A stretch of DNA of 64,000 nucleotides from Limnanthes douglasii subsp. nivea (lineage: Eukaryota; Streptophyta; Magnoliopsida; Brassicales; Limnanthaceae). Within the stretch, counting starts at the first letter, position 1; each line of letters begins with the position of its first letter. Location of the stretch: contig JAUPFV010000005.1 in the NCBI GenBank assembly GCA_036936605.1, forward strand, positions 55,200,742-55,264,741. Direction: 5' to 3'. The translations under genes and the position numbers were made by a program. The notes under the pieces were generated by a model. The model had not been told where the DNA came from. It was given only the letters and a program-made list of their open reading frames with translations, and did not search any database. Below are positions 12,910-24,319 of the stretch, piece by piece.

Positions 12910-13352
12910 TCGTGAGGGGCATTTGTTGAGTTGGATGAAGATAAGTTTATTATATATAGTGAAGAAATGATGTTCGACTCAAGGGGAATTACTGTTGAGA
13001 ATGAGTGGAATAATGTACATTGTGATTCTTGTGTTCACAGTGTACCTTGTATTCACAAGTATATTATTGTGTCATTGATAGTTATTAATAATGTTTTGTT
13101 TCCTTCAGGGTCCATTAGGCCCCTTATCTAGATACTTTTATTTATACCATATAAATAGACTATCACGATTATACAAAATGTACATTGAAATATGTAATCT
13201 TTTTTTATCATAGTGTTACTTTTCTCTGGCGACACTCATAGAAGTAGACAATATTCTCGAACCACGTCAAAAAAATTTGCTCTTTTTATTATTGTTTTTA
13301 TTTTATTTTGTGTTTGAGTCATTTTTGAAATGTTGCATATTGATTCATAACA
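12910..13352 (+). mobile_element. Copia 3' LTR preceded by a polypurine tract
   Basis: A short purine run (GTGAGGGGCA, 12,912-12,921) precedes an LTR that starts TGTTGAG at 12,924 and ends TAACA at 13,352. It matches the 23,917-24,265 LTR, including the promoter word CCATATAAATAGACTA and the U5 block CTCTGGCGACACTCATAGAAGTAGACA. It is about 80 bp longer than that copy. It closes the 9.2-12.8 kb copia element. It is followed directly by a PBS-like sequence, which is not expected after a 3' LTR. Confidence 0.75.
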
Positions 13353-13704
13353 AATGGTATTAGAGATGCAGTCCCAAACGAAACGTGATATTGGTGAAAT
13401 TTTTGGATATAAAAAATGATGAACAAACAGTCATGTCGAAGATAAATGAAGTGCTTTATAGATCACTAGTATGACATAAATTGGAGTGTTCGTGGCTCAT
13501 CAAGCTGTGTGACTAAATTGGATAGTATCAATCTGATATGACTTGATTGGAGTGACGCTAAGGAACATATAGAGTGGTCTCATAAGAGCGAGTAGATAAA
13601 TCTGTTGCAAAACTCTATGGTTTATGTTGTAAAACCTAGTCAAACTAATTAGAGTTAGCAAATGAAAGTCAATTAAGAGTGATAGTTCCAAAGATTTCCG
13701 GGGG
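13353..13704 (+). mobile_element. PBS plus TRIM-type internal region joined to a copia LTR
   Basis: TGGTATTAGAG (13,355-13,365) is a decayed initiator-Met tRNA primer-binding site. The following 350 bp match, in reverse complement, the internal region of the TRIM at 18,847-19,219. Shared words include CATGATGAAC, GGCTCATCAAGC, ACTTGATTGGAGT, GCTAAGGAACA, GAGTAGATA and TGAAAGTCAATT. A purine-rich tract ends at 13,704 (CCGGGGG) and TGTTAAAACG follows, a possible 3' LTR start. The region is non-coding. The LTR upstream belongs to a copia family, not to the TRIM. Confidence 0.7.
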
Positions 13705-14329
13705 TGTTAAAACGTCTAAGATATTTCTCGGGAGGTTATCTAGAGAGATAAACACCGGAAAGCTAGAGATAGAAGTTGACAAAACTAGTAATATAGTAAT
13801 AAATGTTCACCCTTCCCAAAAATTGGAATGTTGCTTTATATAATAAAGTTGGTGGGCCCAAAAACCACATGGTTGAGCCATTTAAAGTTATTCCACCCCA
13901 CTATTTTACTAATCTTAACCATAATTACTACTTATTACACAAAATACCCTTACTGATACATATTTGTTCCACCTGTTTTACAAGATTTTCATAAAGTCAA
14001 TTTAACTTCATATTTAACCGATCCAACCTGTTGTCCGCAAAATTCCTACCTTTATCAAAGAAAAGTTAAAATGATATTTTGTTTGATAAAAAATGATAAG
14101 TGTATAGTGTTTTCGTTCTATATTGCTTTTATGGGATGGTTTAAAATTTTGCTAAAACATTGAAGTGTTCTATTTATACATTTATATTTTCATCATATTA
14201 TTGTATTATTTAAATTTATGAAAGATCACGATGTTTTTTTAATCATGTTCAAAATATACTAAGATTATTTAGGACGGACACTTTATCGGTTTTTTGTGTT
14301 ATTTTACTTTTAAATCTACTATAATTCTA

Positions 14330-14333
<4 letters not shown>

Positions 14334-14367
<34 letters not shown>
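14334..14367. repeat. (TA)n microsatellite
   Basis: About 16 uninterrupted TA dinucleotides. Confidence 0.9.
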
Positions 14368-14371
<4 letters not shown>

Positions 14372-14461
14372 TAAAATATTAAAAATAGTATAGATACATA
14401 AATATATCCAGGCTCTCTAAAAAATGTACCACTGAGTATTTCCATCCATAGTGAATTCTAG

Positions 14462-14543
14462 ATTTTGGATTTCAAAAATAGGAAAAGCATTGCAACTCAT
14501 AGATTTTGGATTTCAAAAATAGGAAAAGCATTGCAACTCATAG
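14462..14543. repeat. Perfect 41-bp tandem duplication
   Basis: Two adjacent identical 41-bp units, each opening GATTTTGGATTTC and closing GCAACTCATA. Confidence 0.9.
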
Positions 14544-14889
14544 AAAACTATGTATGTTGGAACTTATATTGAATTTCGGAAATTAAACATCTTTATGATT
14601 CCATCACGTTTTGGTTAAATTACTCGGTCCGAACCTATTTATTTCAACCCCGGCGTGAAAAATATATTAGTACCGAAATAGAAAAGAATACAGAAGTTTT
14701 AATAGCGAGACACAAGTGCGTGGCCAATCATTATGATGTAGCGAACAAACTGATTTCTTTCCTAGGTATCGGAATTGGGTCAAACAGGTATTCAAATCGA
14801 AGATTTCGACGAGCCCGTCAGATTTAAAAAATGTGACGTTGTCACAAAGTTTGATACCCAGATTCGACATGTAGAGCCTTCGAAAACCA

Positions 14890-15665
14890 GTTTTAATATT
14901 TTAGCGTTATTTTATTTATTTATTTAATTTTAAAACATTAATGTAATTTTCCTTATTTGGAATTAGGGTTTTGGGTCATGCTATATAAATCATCCTATAC
15001 CCTATTTTGTCGTCAGACTTTGATTAATTGAATTTTGAGAATTATTATTCTGAGTCTCCTTATTTCTCTAACCTAGGGTTAGGGTTTTATCGTTGTCTGT
15101 TTCTTCTATTTCCGCTTCGCTACCATATTTGATGGTCATTGAAACGCCTAGTGTGTCTCCCGCATACCAAACGATCTTTGAGATCTTCATGGCCGTATGT
15201 TGTTCTCTCCTTTAGACCTTGAATCAGATGAAATCAAGATTCAGAAACATGCTTGACCCGTAGTAGGAACTGAGGCTCTGATACCAAACTGATAACGCAG
15301 CGGAAATAGAAGAAGAAGCAACGATAGATGAAACCCTAATTCAAGGGTAACGATAGATGAAACCCTAATTCAATGGTAACATGATGAAACCCTAATCTAA
15401 GGGTAACAAAGATTGAAATTTCCAGAGATAAAAATATATTATTCCAAAAACTTCAAATAACTTAACGCATAAGAGGCTTTATATAATAGCTTCTCAAAAC
15501 CCTAAATTAGAATACAAGGAAATAAAATAAATATTCTAAAATAAAATAAAATAAAATCAAATCTTAATATAATTAGATTTGATTTAAAGACATAAGATAT
15601 TTGAATAAAATAAAATAAAATAAAAAGGCTTTTGTTTGGATTTTTGGACTACATCACATTACATG
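14890..15665 (-). mobile_element. Rearranged LTR element with LTR-like arms in opposite orientation
   Basis: On the minus strand an LTR-like segment runs from about 15,660 (starting TGATGTAG) to 15,289 (ending GCGTTATCA). It contains a TATA region (TTATATAAAGC) and several AGGGTTTCATC words. It is followed by a PBS (TGGTATCAGAGCC, 15,271-15,283) and about 150 bp of internal sequence. At 15,123 the sequence switches to a plus-strand copy of the LTR-like end (GGGTTTTATCGTTG, TTCTTCTATTTCCGCT; 14,890-15,123). This inverted arrangement is not a normal element. It is probably a recombined or nested remnant of a small LTR retroelement. Confidence 0.55.
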
Positions 15666-16998
15666 TCAGTAATAGTTTGTTTATAAGTTACTAAAATATC
15701 CTTAGTAATAATAATGGTTTTAGTCTGGTGATTAACAATGTTAGTAAGACTAATGAATCAACCCAAATTTCAGATGAATATGTATGCGTGTAGTGTAAAC
15801 CAGGTGTAATCCATGTTATTATTTGGGTTTAAGAAAGTAATATTCTAATTAGTTTAATAAGAGCGAATGAAATGTTTATAGTTTTAAATCTAATAGTACA
15901 AAATTCAATATGATGGAGTATGAATATCGAGTCTCCTAATTATTTCCTAATGTCTAAAATCCAAATTGATGAGTGTAGGTTTGAAATTATAAGATATTTT
16001 TTAATTTAAGTATTGGAGTTCATATTACAAAAAAATTATTCACACTGGATTTTCTTTACCGGATCGATATTTGTTTATGAGTAGATTATAAAGTTTATTT
16101 GCACTAAAATCATATTAGTCAAATGAAACATTATAAGAAATAATTGATCAGTTATTAAAATTTTAGATTTTAGATTGATGTTCAATATTTAATAAAACTT
16201 ATTTCATGCATTGTTTAACGTCTTTTTTATGACATTTCTATTTGTTTTGGGACTGTTACAAATATAAGAAACATAGTCTATAAGGGACATCGGTTTGAAT
16301 AAGGCTGTTTTTTTACCAAAAGTCATGATTTTAGATTTTTTTATTTACGTTTTTTTTGGCTGAATGTGTCATGTTTTGTGGTTTACTTTTTAATCACTAT
16401 TGCATTAGACTGAGAGTTTACTCTCTGCGTATTCTTTGAGTAGTGGCTGCAGATTTTAAAAGAAAATGAAAAATATAATATTAAAATAATCAATAGATAG
16501 AAACAATTTACTCATGAAGGTTCCATGATTCATTTTATTTTGATATTTTGTACGAAATCTTCTACTTGTTACTTGTTAAATCTTTTTTGCGTTGTCGCTG
16601 TCGAGTCTTTGGGAATCCATACGCTCGAATAACTCGTAATTTACAATTAGGGTTTGACGATTAGAACATTTGAATTAAAAGGGACTGATAATGAATAGCT
16701 AAGACAAACATCGGTGTCTCCACTTATCTACAAAATCACAGGAGTCAAATTAAATATTTGAGGTTATTTTTTTAAATGATGGTCATAAAAGTTTGAAAAA
16801 AAATGTTTGTTACTATCATTATAAACATCCCGTATATATGTTACAACAAAGCTTTAGAAATCAACATACCTACACACTCTTCAGTTACTTGGAGAGGCTA
16901 GTATTGCCAGATTTCTCAAATTATTAACTTTATTAATTACATTTTTATTTTGATTTGAATTTTGGTTACTAATTTTTTTAATATTTAAAATTACATAA

Positions 16999-17002
<4 letters not shown>

Positions 17003-17038
<36 letters not shown>
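17003..17038. repeat. (TA)n microsatellite in copy A
   Basis: About 17 TA units. Its counterpart in copy B (21,365-21,407) is a little longer. Confidence 0.9.
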
Positions 17039-17041
<3 letters not shown>

Positions 17042-18003
17042 AAACAATAGAACAAATCACATCTTAATTAGATAGGAATATGTAGTTATTCGATGGTAGC
17101 TTTTGCTTTTATTTAATTTAATAATCTTATTTTAAGGTTCAGATGAAAAAAAATAAGCAGACATTTATGATAAGGCAAGGTGGTCAATTTAGTACATTTA
17201 ATTTGCTTATTTATTAATTAATAATTCAGAATAATTTTAAATAAAGTTTGTATTACTATCTAAAATCTTAACTATTATTTATTTAAGGTACATATTTTCA
17301 TGTTTATTTGATAAAAATCTATTTTAATCAAATATTTACTATTTAGAACCTATTTATCACTTAAATATCCTTATTTATTTAAGAAAACTCGAGAGCTCAC
17401 CTAATACTCTATACAAAAAGATATCATTTAAACCTTTGGATGGAAAGTATACCTCTTTTGAATGCAATGAAAGTTTACAACGATAGAAATTCTACAGTTG
17501 GAAACAAAGTCAGCTGAAGGTATAATAAGACCGGAACAAATCAATCTTAGATCCAAGTTTCATAAATTTCATCTCGCTAGTGAAAAATAAAACCATGTCT
17601 CCTCAGCTATCAAAAACTTGAATTAAAGCCAAATCCTGAAACTAAAGCATCACCCGAATTAGCTAACGGATTAAGCAAAAGAAAGTAGATATTTGTAGCG
17701 ATAACTTTTCCCTGTATCACTTGAATTCAAAGAGAACGAAAAGCAAAAGAGTCTTGCTTTTGCTTGTTGAGTAAATTGTACATTTAAAATTTGCTATTTA
17801 TTTCTTGGTTTTGAACCAAACCGTTTGGATTCGTTATGGTTTTTAAAAATATTTAAAAATAAAAATAAAAACATATCAAGAATAGTATTAGTTTTGTTCG
17901 TTTAAAAAAACAAAACCAACGGTATTTTCAATTTTTTTTCGAGTTACGATGTAAAAGATACAGACTTTAAAAAAAAATTAAATTTAAAGGCTAAACAAAA
18001 AAA

Positions 18004-18195
18004 AATGCGAAACCTTATTTATTTTGATAGATGCGAGACCTTCTTTATTTATTTTGATATATGCTAAACCTTTTTTATTTATTTTGATAGATGCGAAATT
18101 TTTTTTATTTTGATAGATTAATCTTCTTTATTTTGATAGATGAGAAACCTTTTTGTTTTATAGATGTGAAACCTTCTTTATTTTGGTAGATGCGA
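18004..18195. repeat. Minisatellite, 25-35 bp units
   Basis: About seven degenerate units built on GATGCGAAACCTTCTTTATTTT, varying by insertion of TTTATT. Related arrays lie at 22,420-22,565 (same strand) and 28,440-28,560 (reverse complement). Confidence 0.8.
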
Positions 18196-18365
18196 AACAA
18201 AAAACGTGTGTAAAATATATTTTTTTTAAAAAAAAATCAAAACATATCATGAATGGTACTAGTTTTGTTTTACTTAAAATAACAAAACTAATAATATTTT
18301 TAGATTTTTTTTTCAAACTACGATTTAAAACAAATCAGTTAAAAAAAAGAAAAATTGATTACTCA

Positions 18366-18467
18366 ATTTTATATAAAAAAATATTTAAAATACAAATCTT
18401 TTTAAAAATAATCAATTTTATATAAAAAAATATTTAAAATACAAATCTTTTTAAAAATTTCTAATAG
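18366..18467. repeat. 52-bp tandem duplication
   Basis: Two copies of a unit containing CAATTTTATATAAAAAAATA and TACAAATCTTTTTAAAAA. Confidence 0.85.
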
Positions 18468-18568
18468 GTTTATTGAATAGATCTTAAATAACAATTTCTA
18501 ATAGGTTTATTGAATAGATCTTAAATAACAATTTCTAATAGGTTTATTGAATAGATCTTAAATAACAA
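18457..18568. repeat. 37-bp unit repeated three times
   Basis: TTTCTAATAGGTTTATTGAA followed by TAGATCTTAAATAACAA occurs three times in a row with essentially no differences. Copy B has only one diverged unit. Confidence 0.9.
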
Positions 18569-18648
18569 ACGTATCTTTATTAAAATATACTTAGTAATAA
18601 TAGTTTATTTGTTTATAAGTTACTAAAATATACTTAGTAATAATAATG

Positions 18649-18772
18649 GTTTAGTCTAGCGATTAACAATGTTAGTGTTGGGAATATACGGGTTCGCTAG
18701 TATGATAATGGTTTAGTCTGGCGATTAACAATGTTAGTGTTGGGAATATACGGGTCCGCTAGTATGATATTG
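18649..18772. repeat. 62-bp tandem duplication across a TRIM insertion edge
   Basis: GTTTAGTCT, then GCGATTAACAATGTTAG (genomic flank with target site), then TGTTGGGAATATACGGGT and GCTAGTATGAT (LTR start) occurs twice with a period of 62 bp. The unit contains both host flank and LTR, so the duplication happened after the TRIM inserted. Confidence 0.85.
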
Positions 18773-19458
18773 TTCATGTTCTTTCTCATATACCACTGAT
18801 CTTTCCCATGTTTAACCGATGTGGGATTTTGGTCGCCACCCTAACAAATCCTCCTCTCGAACAAAGTACCACTTAGCCTCCTCTCAATTGACTTTCATCC
18901 GCTCACTCTAATCAGAGATTGCTCCACCTGAGCAATAGAGATTTTTACAGCGGATCTATCTACTCACTCCACCATCCTGCGATTGTTCCTTAGCTCCACT
19001 ATCCACTCCAATCAAGTACCACCGCTTGATGAGTCATGGACGCTCTAGCTCCACTATCCACTCCAATCAAGTACCACTGCTTGATGAGTCATGGACGCTC
19101 CGAACTAGGATGTATAGAGTAGATCATTCACTTTGAGCATGACTATTGGTTCATCATGTTCGACCTTCGAGAATATTACCACCATCGCGTTCCGTCTGGG
19201 CCTGACGCTCTGATACCACGTGTTGGGAATACACGGGTCTGGTCCCCATATTCCGCCTCCGTATATAAGTACGGACACAATCGATCTTAACACTAGTATG
19301 ATATTGTCCGCTTTGGCACCCGAAGACCCTCACGGTTTTGCATTTGGTCCACTACCAAAAGGCCTCATACTACTTGAGGTATGTTCTTACTTATATACCA
19401 CTGATATTTTCCATGTTTAACCGATGTGGGATGTGGGACTTTGGTCGCCACCCTAACA
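18738..19458 (-). mobile_element. TRIM (terminal-repeat retrotransposon in miniature)
   Basis: A complete non-autonomous LTR element of about 720 bp in minus orientation. The right LTR (minus 5' LTR) is 19,221-19,458, TGTTGGGAAT to CCCTAACA. The left LTR, 18,738-18,846, is shortened by an internal deletion of about 130 bp. The PBS reads TGGTATCAGAGC on the minus strand (19,207-19,218), complementary to initiator-Met tRNA. A purine tract lies at 18,847-18,858 on the minus strand (GAGAGGAGGATT). There is no coding capacity, so mobilisation would need proteins from another element. The target-site duplication is GTTAG at 18,733-18,737 and 19,459-19,463. Copy A shows the pre-insertion site with one GTTAG. 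A roughly 60-bp block containing ATGGACGCTC is duplicated inside (18,992-19,100). Confidence 0.92.
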
Positions 19459-20491
19459 GTTAGTAAGACTGATGAATCAACCCAAATTTTAGATGAATAT
19501 GTATGCGTATAGTGTAAACCAGGATCGATAGAGTAATTCATGTTATTATTTGGGTTTAAGAAAGTAATATTCTAATTAGTTTAATAAGAGCCAATGAAAT
19601 GTTTATAGTTTTATCAAAATCTAATAGTACAAAATTCAATATGATGGAGTATGAATATCGAGTCTCCTAATTATTTCTTAATGTCTAAAATCCAAATATA
19701 GATGAGTGTGGGTTTGAAATTATAAGATGTTTCTTAGTTTAAATATTGGAGTTCATATTACAAAAAATTGTTCACACTGGATTTTCTTCACCGGATCGAT
19801 ATTTGTTTACGAGTGGATTATAAAGTTTATTTGCACTAAAATCATATTAGTCAAATTAAACATTATAAAAAATAATTGATCGGTTATTAAAACTTTATAT
19901 TTTAAATTGATGTTATGCATTGAATTTTGGTTTATATCTATTAATTATATAATTTTATGTATTTTTTTTTACGACATTTCCATTTGTTTTGGGACTAATA
20001 CAAATATGAGAAACATAGCCTATAAGGGATAGCGGTTGAATAAGGCTATTTTGTGGCTAAAAATCATGATTTGGGGTTTTTTTACATACGTTTTTTTTAG
20101 CTGAATGTATCATGTTTTGTGGTTTACTTTTTAACCGTTATTGCATCAGAGTGAGGGTTTACTCTCTGCGTATTCTTTGAGTAGTGGCTGCGGATTCTAA
20201 AAAAATAATAAATATAATATTAAAATAATAAATAGATAGAAACAATCTACCCATCTTGATGAAGGTTCCATGATTCATTTTATTTTGATATTTTGTACGA
20301 AATGTTTTACCTGTTACTTGTTAAATCTTTTTTGCGTTGTCGCTGTCGAGTCTTTGAAAACCCATTCGCTTGAATAACTCATAATTTAAGATTAGAGTTC
20401 GACGATTAGAACATTTGAAATAAAAGGGAGTAATGATGAATAGCTAAGACAAATAATGGCGTCTCCATTTATCTACAAAATCACAGGAGTT

Positions 20492-21118
20492 TTTTGTTTT
20501 CAATCCAAGGCATTCTCACTCTTCTTCTTCGTCAAAATAACAAAATTTGTTTGTGTAATCCTTCGAGACATGAAGAATCTATAATGTTGCCATATATATC
20601 TCTAGATATTAAAAAAAAAATGTCTTCTTCACAGGTAGATTTGGAGTTTGATAACAACATGAAAAAATAAAAAAATTATATTTCCATATATTGAATTTGT
20701 TCTAATTTAGGATTCCAAAACAAAATTATGGAAAAAGAAAAATAATACTCCACCTCTACGTTTTGGTATATCGGTAGCTATGCCTGATTTGTGTAATAAT
20801 ATTTCATTGTGGGAAGCACTAGTACTAATCGAATTTTGGTGGATATTTGGCTACGAACCATGAAGACTCAAGTCTAGATGTTGTTCTGGAAAATTAGACA
20901 ATTATTACTTGATTGCATGAATGTATAATATGGTGTAAAGAAACACTCATATCTTTTCACAACTTTTAACTGATTTTACTTCAAACAATTATTGTTATTT
21001 TTTGATTTGTTTTAATTAATTGTGAATAATATTATTATTCTAACATATTTTATATATTAAAAAAAATTGGAAAAAAATTGGAGTAAAGGGACGTTGTTTT
21101 TTATAATGTTCAAAATTT
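20492..21118. other. Segment present in copy B only
   Basis: About 630 bp with no counterpart in copy A, where CACAGGAG is followed directly by TCAAATTAAATATTTGAGG. No terminal repeats or target-site duplication were seen, so deletion from copy A is more likely than insertion into B. No gene was recognised in it. Confidence 0.6.
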
Positions 21119-21360
21119 ATCGTTTGAGGTTATTTTTTTAAATGATGGTCATAAAAGTTTGAAAAAAAAACCGTATAATTATAAACATCTAGTATATACG
21201 TTACAACAAATCTGTAGAAATCAACGTGCCTACACACTCTTCAGTTACTTGGAGAGGCTAGTATTGTCAGATTTCTCAAATTATTAACTTTATTAATTAC
21301 ACTTTTATTTTGATGTGATTTTTGGTTACTAATTTTTTTTAATATTTAAAATTACATAAA

Positions 21361-21364
<4 letters not shown>

Positions 21365-21407
<43 letters not shown>
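21365..21407. repeat. (TA)n microsatellite in copy B
   Basis: About 21 TA units, counterpart of 17,003-17,038. Confidence 0.9.
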
Positions 21408-21409
<2 letters not shown>

Positions 21410-21811
21410 AAACAATAGAACAATAGTGGTAGGAAATGTCACGTCTTAATTAGACAGGAGTCTGTAGTTATTTTATGGTAGAGAATGAACAGAACTCGCT
21501 TTTGCTTTTATTTAATTTAATAACCTTATTTTAAGGTTCAGATAAAAAAAAAATAAGCAGACATTTATGATAAGGCAAGGTGGTCAATTTAGTTTAGTTA
21601 AATTACTTATTTATTAATTAATAATTCAGAATAATTTTAAATAATATTTGTATTAAGACCCAACTATTTATTTACTTAAGATCCATATTTTCATGTTTAT
21701 TTGATAAAAATCTATTTTAGTCAAATATTTACCGTTTAAAATCTATTTATCACCTAAATATCCTTATTTATTTAAAAAAAACTCGAGAGCTCACCTAATA
21801 CTCTATACAAC

Positions 21812-22003
21812 ATGATACCATTTAAACCCTTGGATGAAAAGACTGAAACTTCAACTCATCCACCTCTTTTGAATGCAATCGAAGTTTACAGCGCGATAGA
21901 AATTCTACCGTTGGAAACAAAGTCAACTAAAGGTATAATAAGACCGGAAGAAATCAGTCTTAGATCCAAGTTTCATAAACTTCATCTCGCTAGTGAAAAA
22001 TAA
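21812..22003 (+). other. Unidentified small ORF (63 aa) in duplication copy B
   Basis: ATG-initiated frame, hydrophilic, with N-terminus MIPFKPLDEKTETS and C-terminus RSKFHKLHLASEK before TAA. The aligned segment of copy A (about 17,430-17,590) has the same sequence with a 2-bp deletion that destroys the frame. I do not recognise the protein. It may be a fragment of a larger lost coding sequence, since the conserved C-terminal half is better kept than the flanks. Function is unknown and expression doubtful. Confidence 0.25.
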
Positions 22004-22842
22004 ATCCATGTCTCCTATACTATCAAAAACTTGAATTAGAGCTAAATCCTAAATCTAAAGCACCACCCGAATTAGCTAACGAATCAAGCAAAAGAAAACA
22101 GATATTTGTAGCGAGAACTTTTGTCTTTTGTGTCACTTGAATTCAAAGAGAATGAAAAGCAAAAGAGTTTTACTTTTACTTGCTGAGTAAGCAAATTGTA
22201 CATTTAAAATTTGCTATTTATTTCTTGGTTTTGAACCAAACCGCTTGGGTTCGTTATGGTTTTTAAAAATATTTTTTAAAAAAACAATCAAAACATATCA
22301 AGAATAGTACTAGTTTTGTTTGTCTTAAAAAAACCAACGATATTTTCAGATTTTTTTCGAGTTACGCTTTAAAAAATACAGACTTTTAGAAAAATTTAAA
22401 TTTAAAGGCTAAACAAAAAAATGTGAAACCTTATTTATTTTGATAAATGCAAAACTTTCTTTATATATTTTGATAAATGTTAAACCTTCTTTATTTTTAT
22501 AGATGAGAAACTTTTTTGTTTTATAGATGTGAAAGCTTCTTTATTTTGGTAGATGCGAAACCATATAACTCAGAAACGTGTGTAAAATATATTTTTTTTA
22601 AAAAAAATCAAACATATCATGAATGGTACTAGTTTTGTTCGTCTTAAAATAACAAAACCAATGATACTTTCGGATTTGTTTTCCAAACTACGGTTTAAAA
22701 CAAATCAGTTTAAAAAAAAAAATTGATTACTAATTTTTATATAAAAAAATATTTAAAATACAATTTTTAAAAAAAAAAAATCAAGTTCAATAATAGATTT
22801 TGTTAAATAGATCTAGTAGGAAAGGTATCTTTATTGATCGAT

Positions 22843-23916
22843 TTATTTATTATTATAATGTATTTTTATTTTCCTCCTTTTAGAGAAGGTTGTTTCCTTG
22901 TGAGTTACTATTCATTTTATAGTCTAGGGAGTTGACATTGTACCAAGAGGTAGCTATCACCTAGTCAAGTTGGGCACACCACCCTAGCCCTTTCTAATTT
23001 ATGTTTAATCAGCGAATTGTAATTATTTTTTGTTGTTGTTTGTCTTAGTATTGTTTAAAAAAATAGTATGTAGTTCATCGTTTCGTCAAAATTATAATAT
23101 TTATTTTTATATTTATTTTTGAGTTAAATAGATGGGTGACTGTTTCTTAGATACCGTAATACCTTCGAAATCAATTATAGATAGAAAAACTAGTATATAT
23201 ATTATTTCATAATTTTATTGCCCATATTTTTTATTAGCGACTCCAAATGAATTAGTTTAATAAGTGAAGAGACTACCGGTACCTACTACTAAGTAAACGA
23301 AGGAGAATTTCCAATCAATTAGTTTAGTAAATGAATAGTTTAATAATTTTGAGGGAGTTTAAAGTCTTTCAATCTCTAAAATAGTCTGATTTTTACTTTG
23401 GTTTTAATAAGTGTGTATTGATAACTTTTTTTTTTGTATTTTTTTAAAAAATTTATATGATCGTATGGCGATTATTAGCCTTGAATTAAGTCAAACATGT
23501 TAGGATTCAGATTGAATGAATTCAAATTATATACATTAGTAGATTTAATTCAAATGCTTATATTTTTGTTTGATTCGGACGTTGTAAGATGTTTGGGTAT
23601 ATTTTTACTTTATAATGTTAGCATGATTATATAATTATAAAGAATTTGACAATGTTGGCACCTGATATAAGTTGAACTTTAGTTGCTTTATTTAATTTAT
23701 TTTAGTAATTTTGTGTGTTTAGTCGAATGTTGTGACATTTTAGTAACGTTGCATACAGATTGGTTCACACAAATACAGTTGCAAAACAAGATGTTCTCGA
23801 TCGCCTAAAAGCTGAAAATTAGAAAAAAAAATCGACGCTTATATTTTAATATGTTGATAGTGAAGAAAGAATATTCAACATTCTACATATTTGTTTACAA
23901 ATATATGCTATTTCTA
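22843..23916. other. No gene recognised
   Basis: AT-rich spacer between copy B and the next copia LTR. A less AT-rich patch at 22,905-22,995 contains GGTAGCTATCACCTAGTCAAG. I cannot assign it. Confidence 0.4.
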
Positions 23917-24280
23917 TGTTGTGAGTTAAGTATTTTGTATGTTAAGTATGAATCAAATAATGTCTTCACAATGTATCGTGTCTTAAGGTATAGTTGTGTG
24001 TCATTGACAGTTTTGTGTATATGAGCTCATTAGACTCATTGTCTAGTAAGTCTATTTATTCCATATAAATAGATTACTAAGGCTACACAAAAGTGAATTT
24101 GAAAATCTATAACCCTAATCTATCGTAGTGAAACACTTTTCTCTCCCGACGCTCGTGGACGTAGACATTTGTCAAACCACGTTAAATCTTGTGTTCTTTT
24201 CTTTTATGTATTTTGTTTTATTATGTGCTTGAGTATTGATAATACATTGCATAGTACATCTTAACAATCGATATCAGAGC
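23917..24280 (+). mobile_element. Copia 5' LTR and primer-binding site
   Basis: The LTR runs from TGTTGTGAG (23,917) to TTAACA (24,265) and has a promoter word CCATATAAATAGATTACTAAGG (24,062-24,083). It is followed by a degenerate PBS, CGATATCAGAGC (24,269-24,280), matching initiator-Met tRNA except in its first positions. It belongs to the same family as 12,924-13,352 and 6,245-6,410. Confidence 0.8.
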
Positions 24281-24319
24281 TTTGTTTGTGAAATTATGTT
24301 TTGCAATTAGGGTTTCACA

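Larger units (their letters stand above)
13705..14889. other. No gene; microsatellite and short direct repeat
   Basis: 13,705-13,990 may be LTR-like: it starts TGTT and contains TTTATATAATAAAG near 13,835. The rest contains a TA microsatellite and a 41-bp duplication, listed separately. Short frames on both strands have no recognisable product. Confidence 0.4.
15668..18595. repeat. Segmental tandem duplication, copy A
   Basis: About 2.9 kb directly repeated in copy B (18,596-22,842), with collinear landmarks. These are TTTATAAGTTACTAAAATAT, AACAATGTTAGTAAGACT (the empty TRIM site, about 15,730), TAGTGTAAACCAGG, GATGGAGTATGAATATCGAG, TTGCGTTGTCGCTGTCGAG, the (TA)n tract (17,003-17,038), ACTCGAGAGCTCACCTAATAC and a tail of short tandem repeats. 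No intact gene is present. The reading frame that is open in copy B (21,812-22,003) is broken here by a 2-bp deletion. Confidence 0.85.
18596..22842. repeat. Segmental tandem duplication, copy B
   Basis: A direct repeat of copy A, longer because it carries the TRIM (18,738-19,458), a 62-bp local duplication and about 630 bp (20,492-21,118) missing from copy A. Elsewhere the two copies align with scattered substitutions and small indels. The minisatellite tail (22,420-22,565) is shorter than that of copy A. Confidence 0.85.

Noticed and set aside
14667..14870. 67-codon minus-strand frame
   Set aside because: No recognised family, no neighbouring exon and no repeat partner in the window; insufficient support.
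15300..15410. AAACCCTAA-type words suggesting interstitial telomere repeats
   Set aside because: Only three or four copies spaced by other sequence and part of a larger LTR-like repeat; not an array. The same holds at 59,125-59,190.
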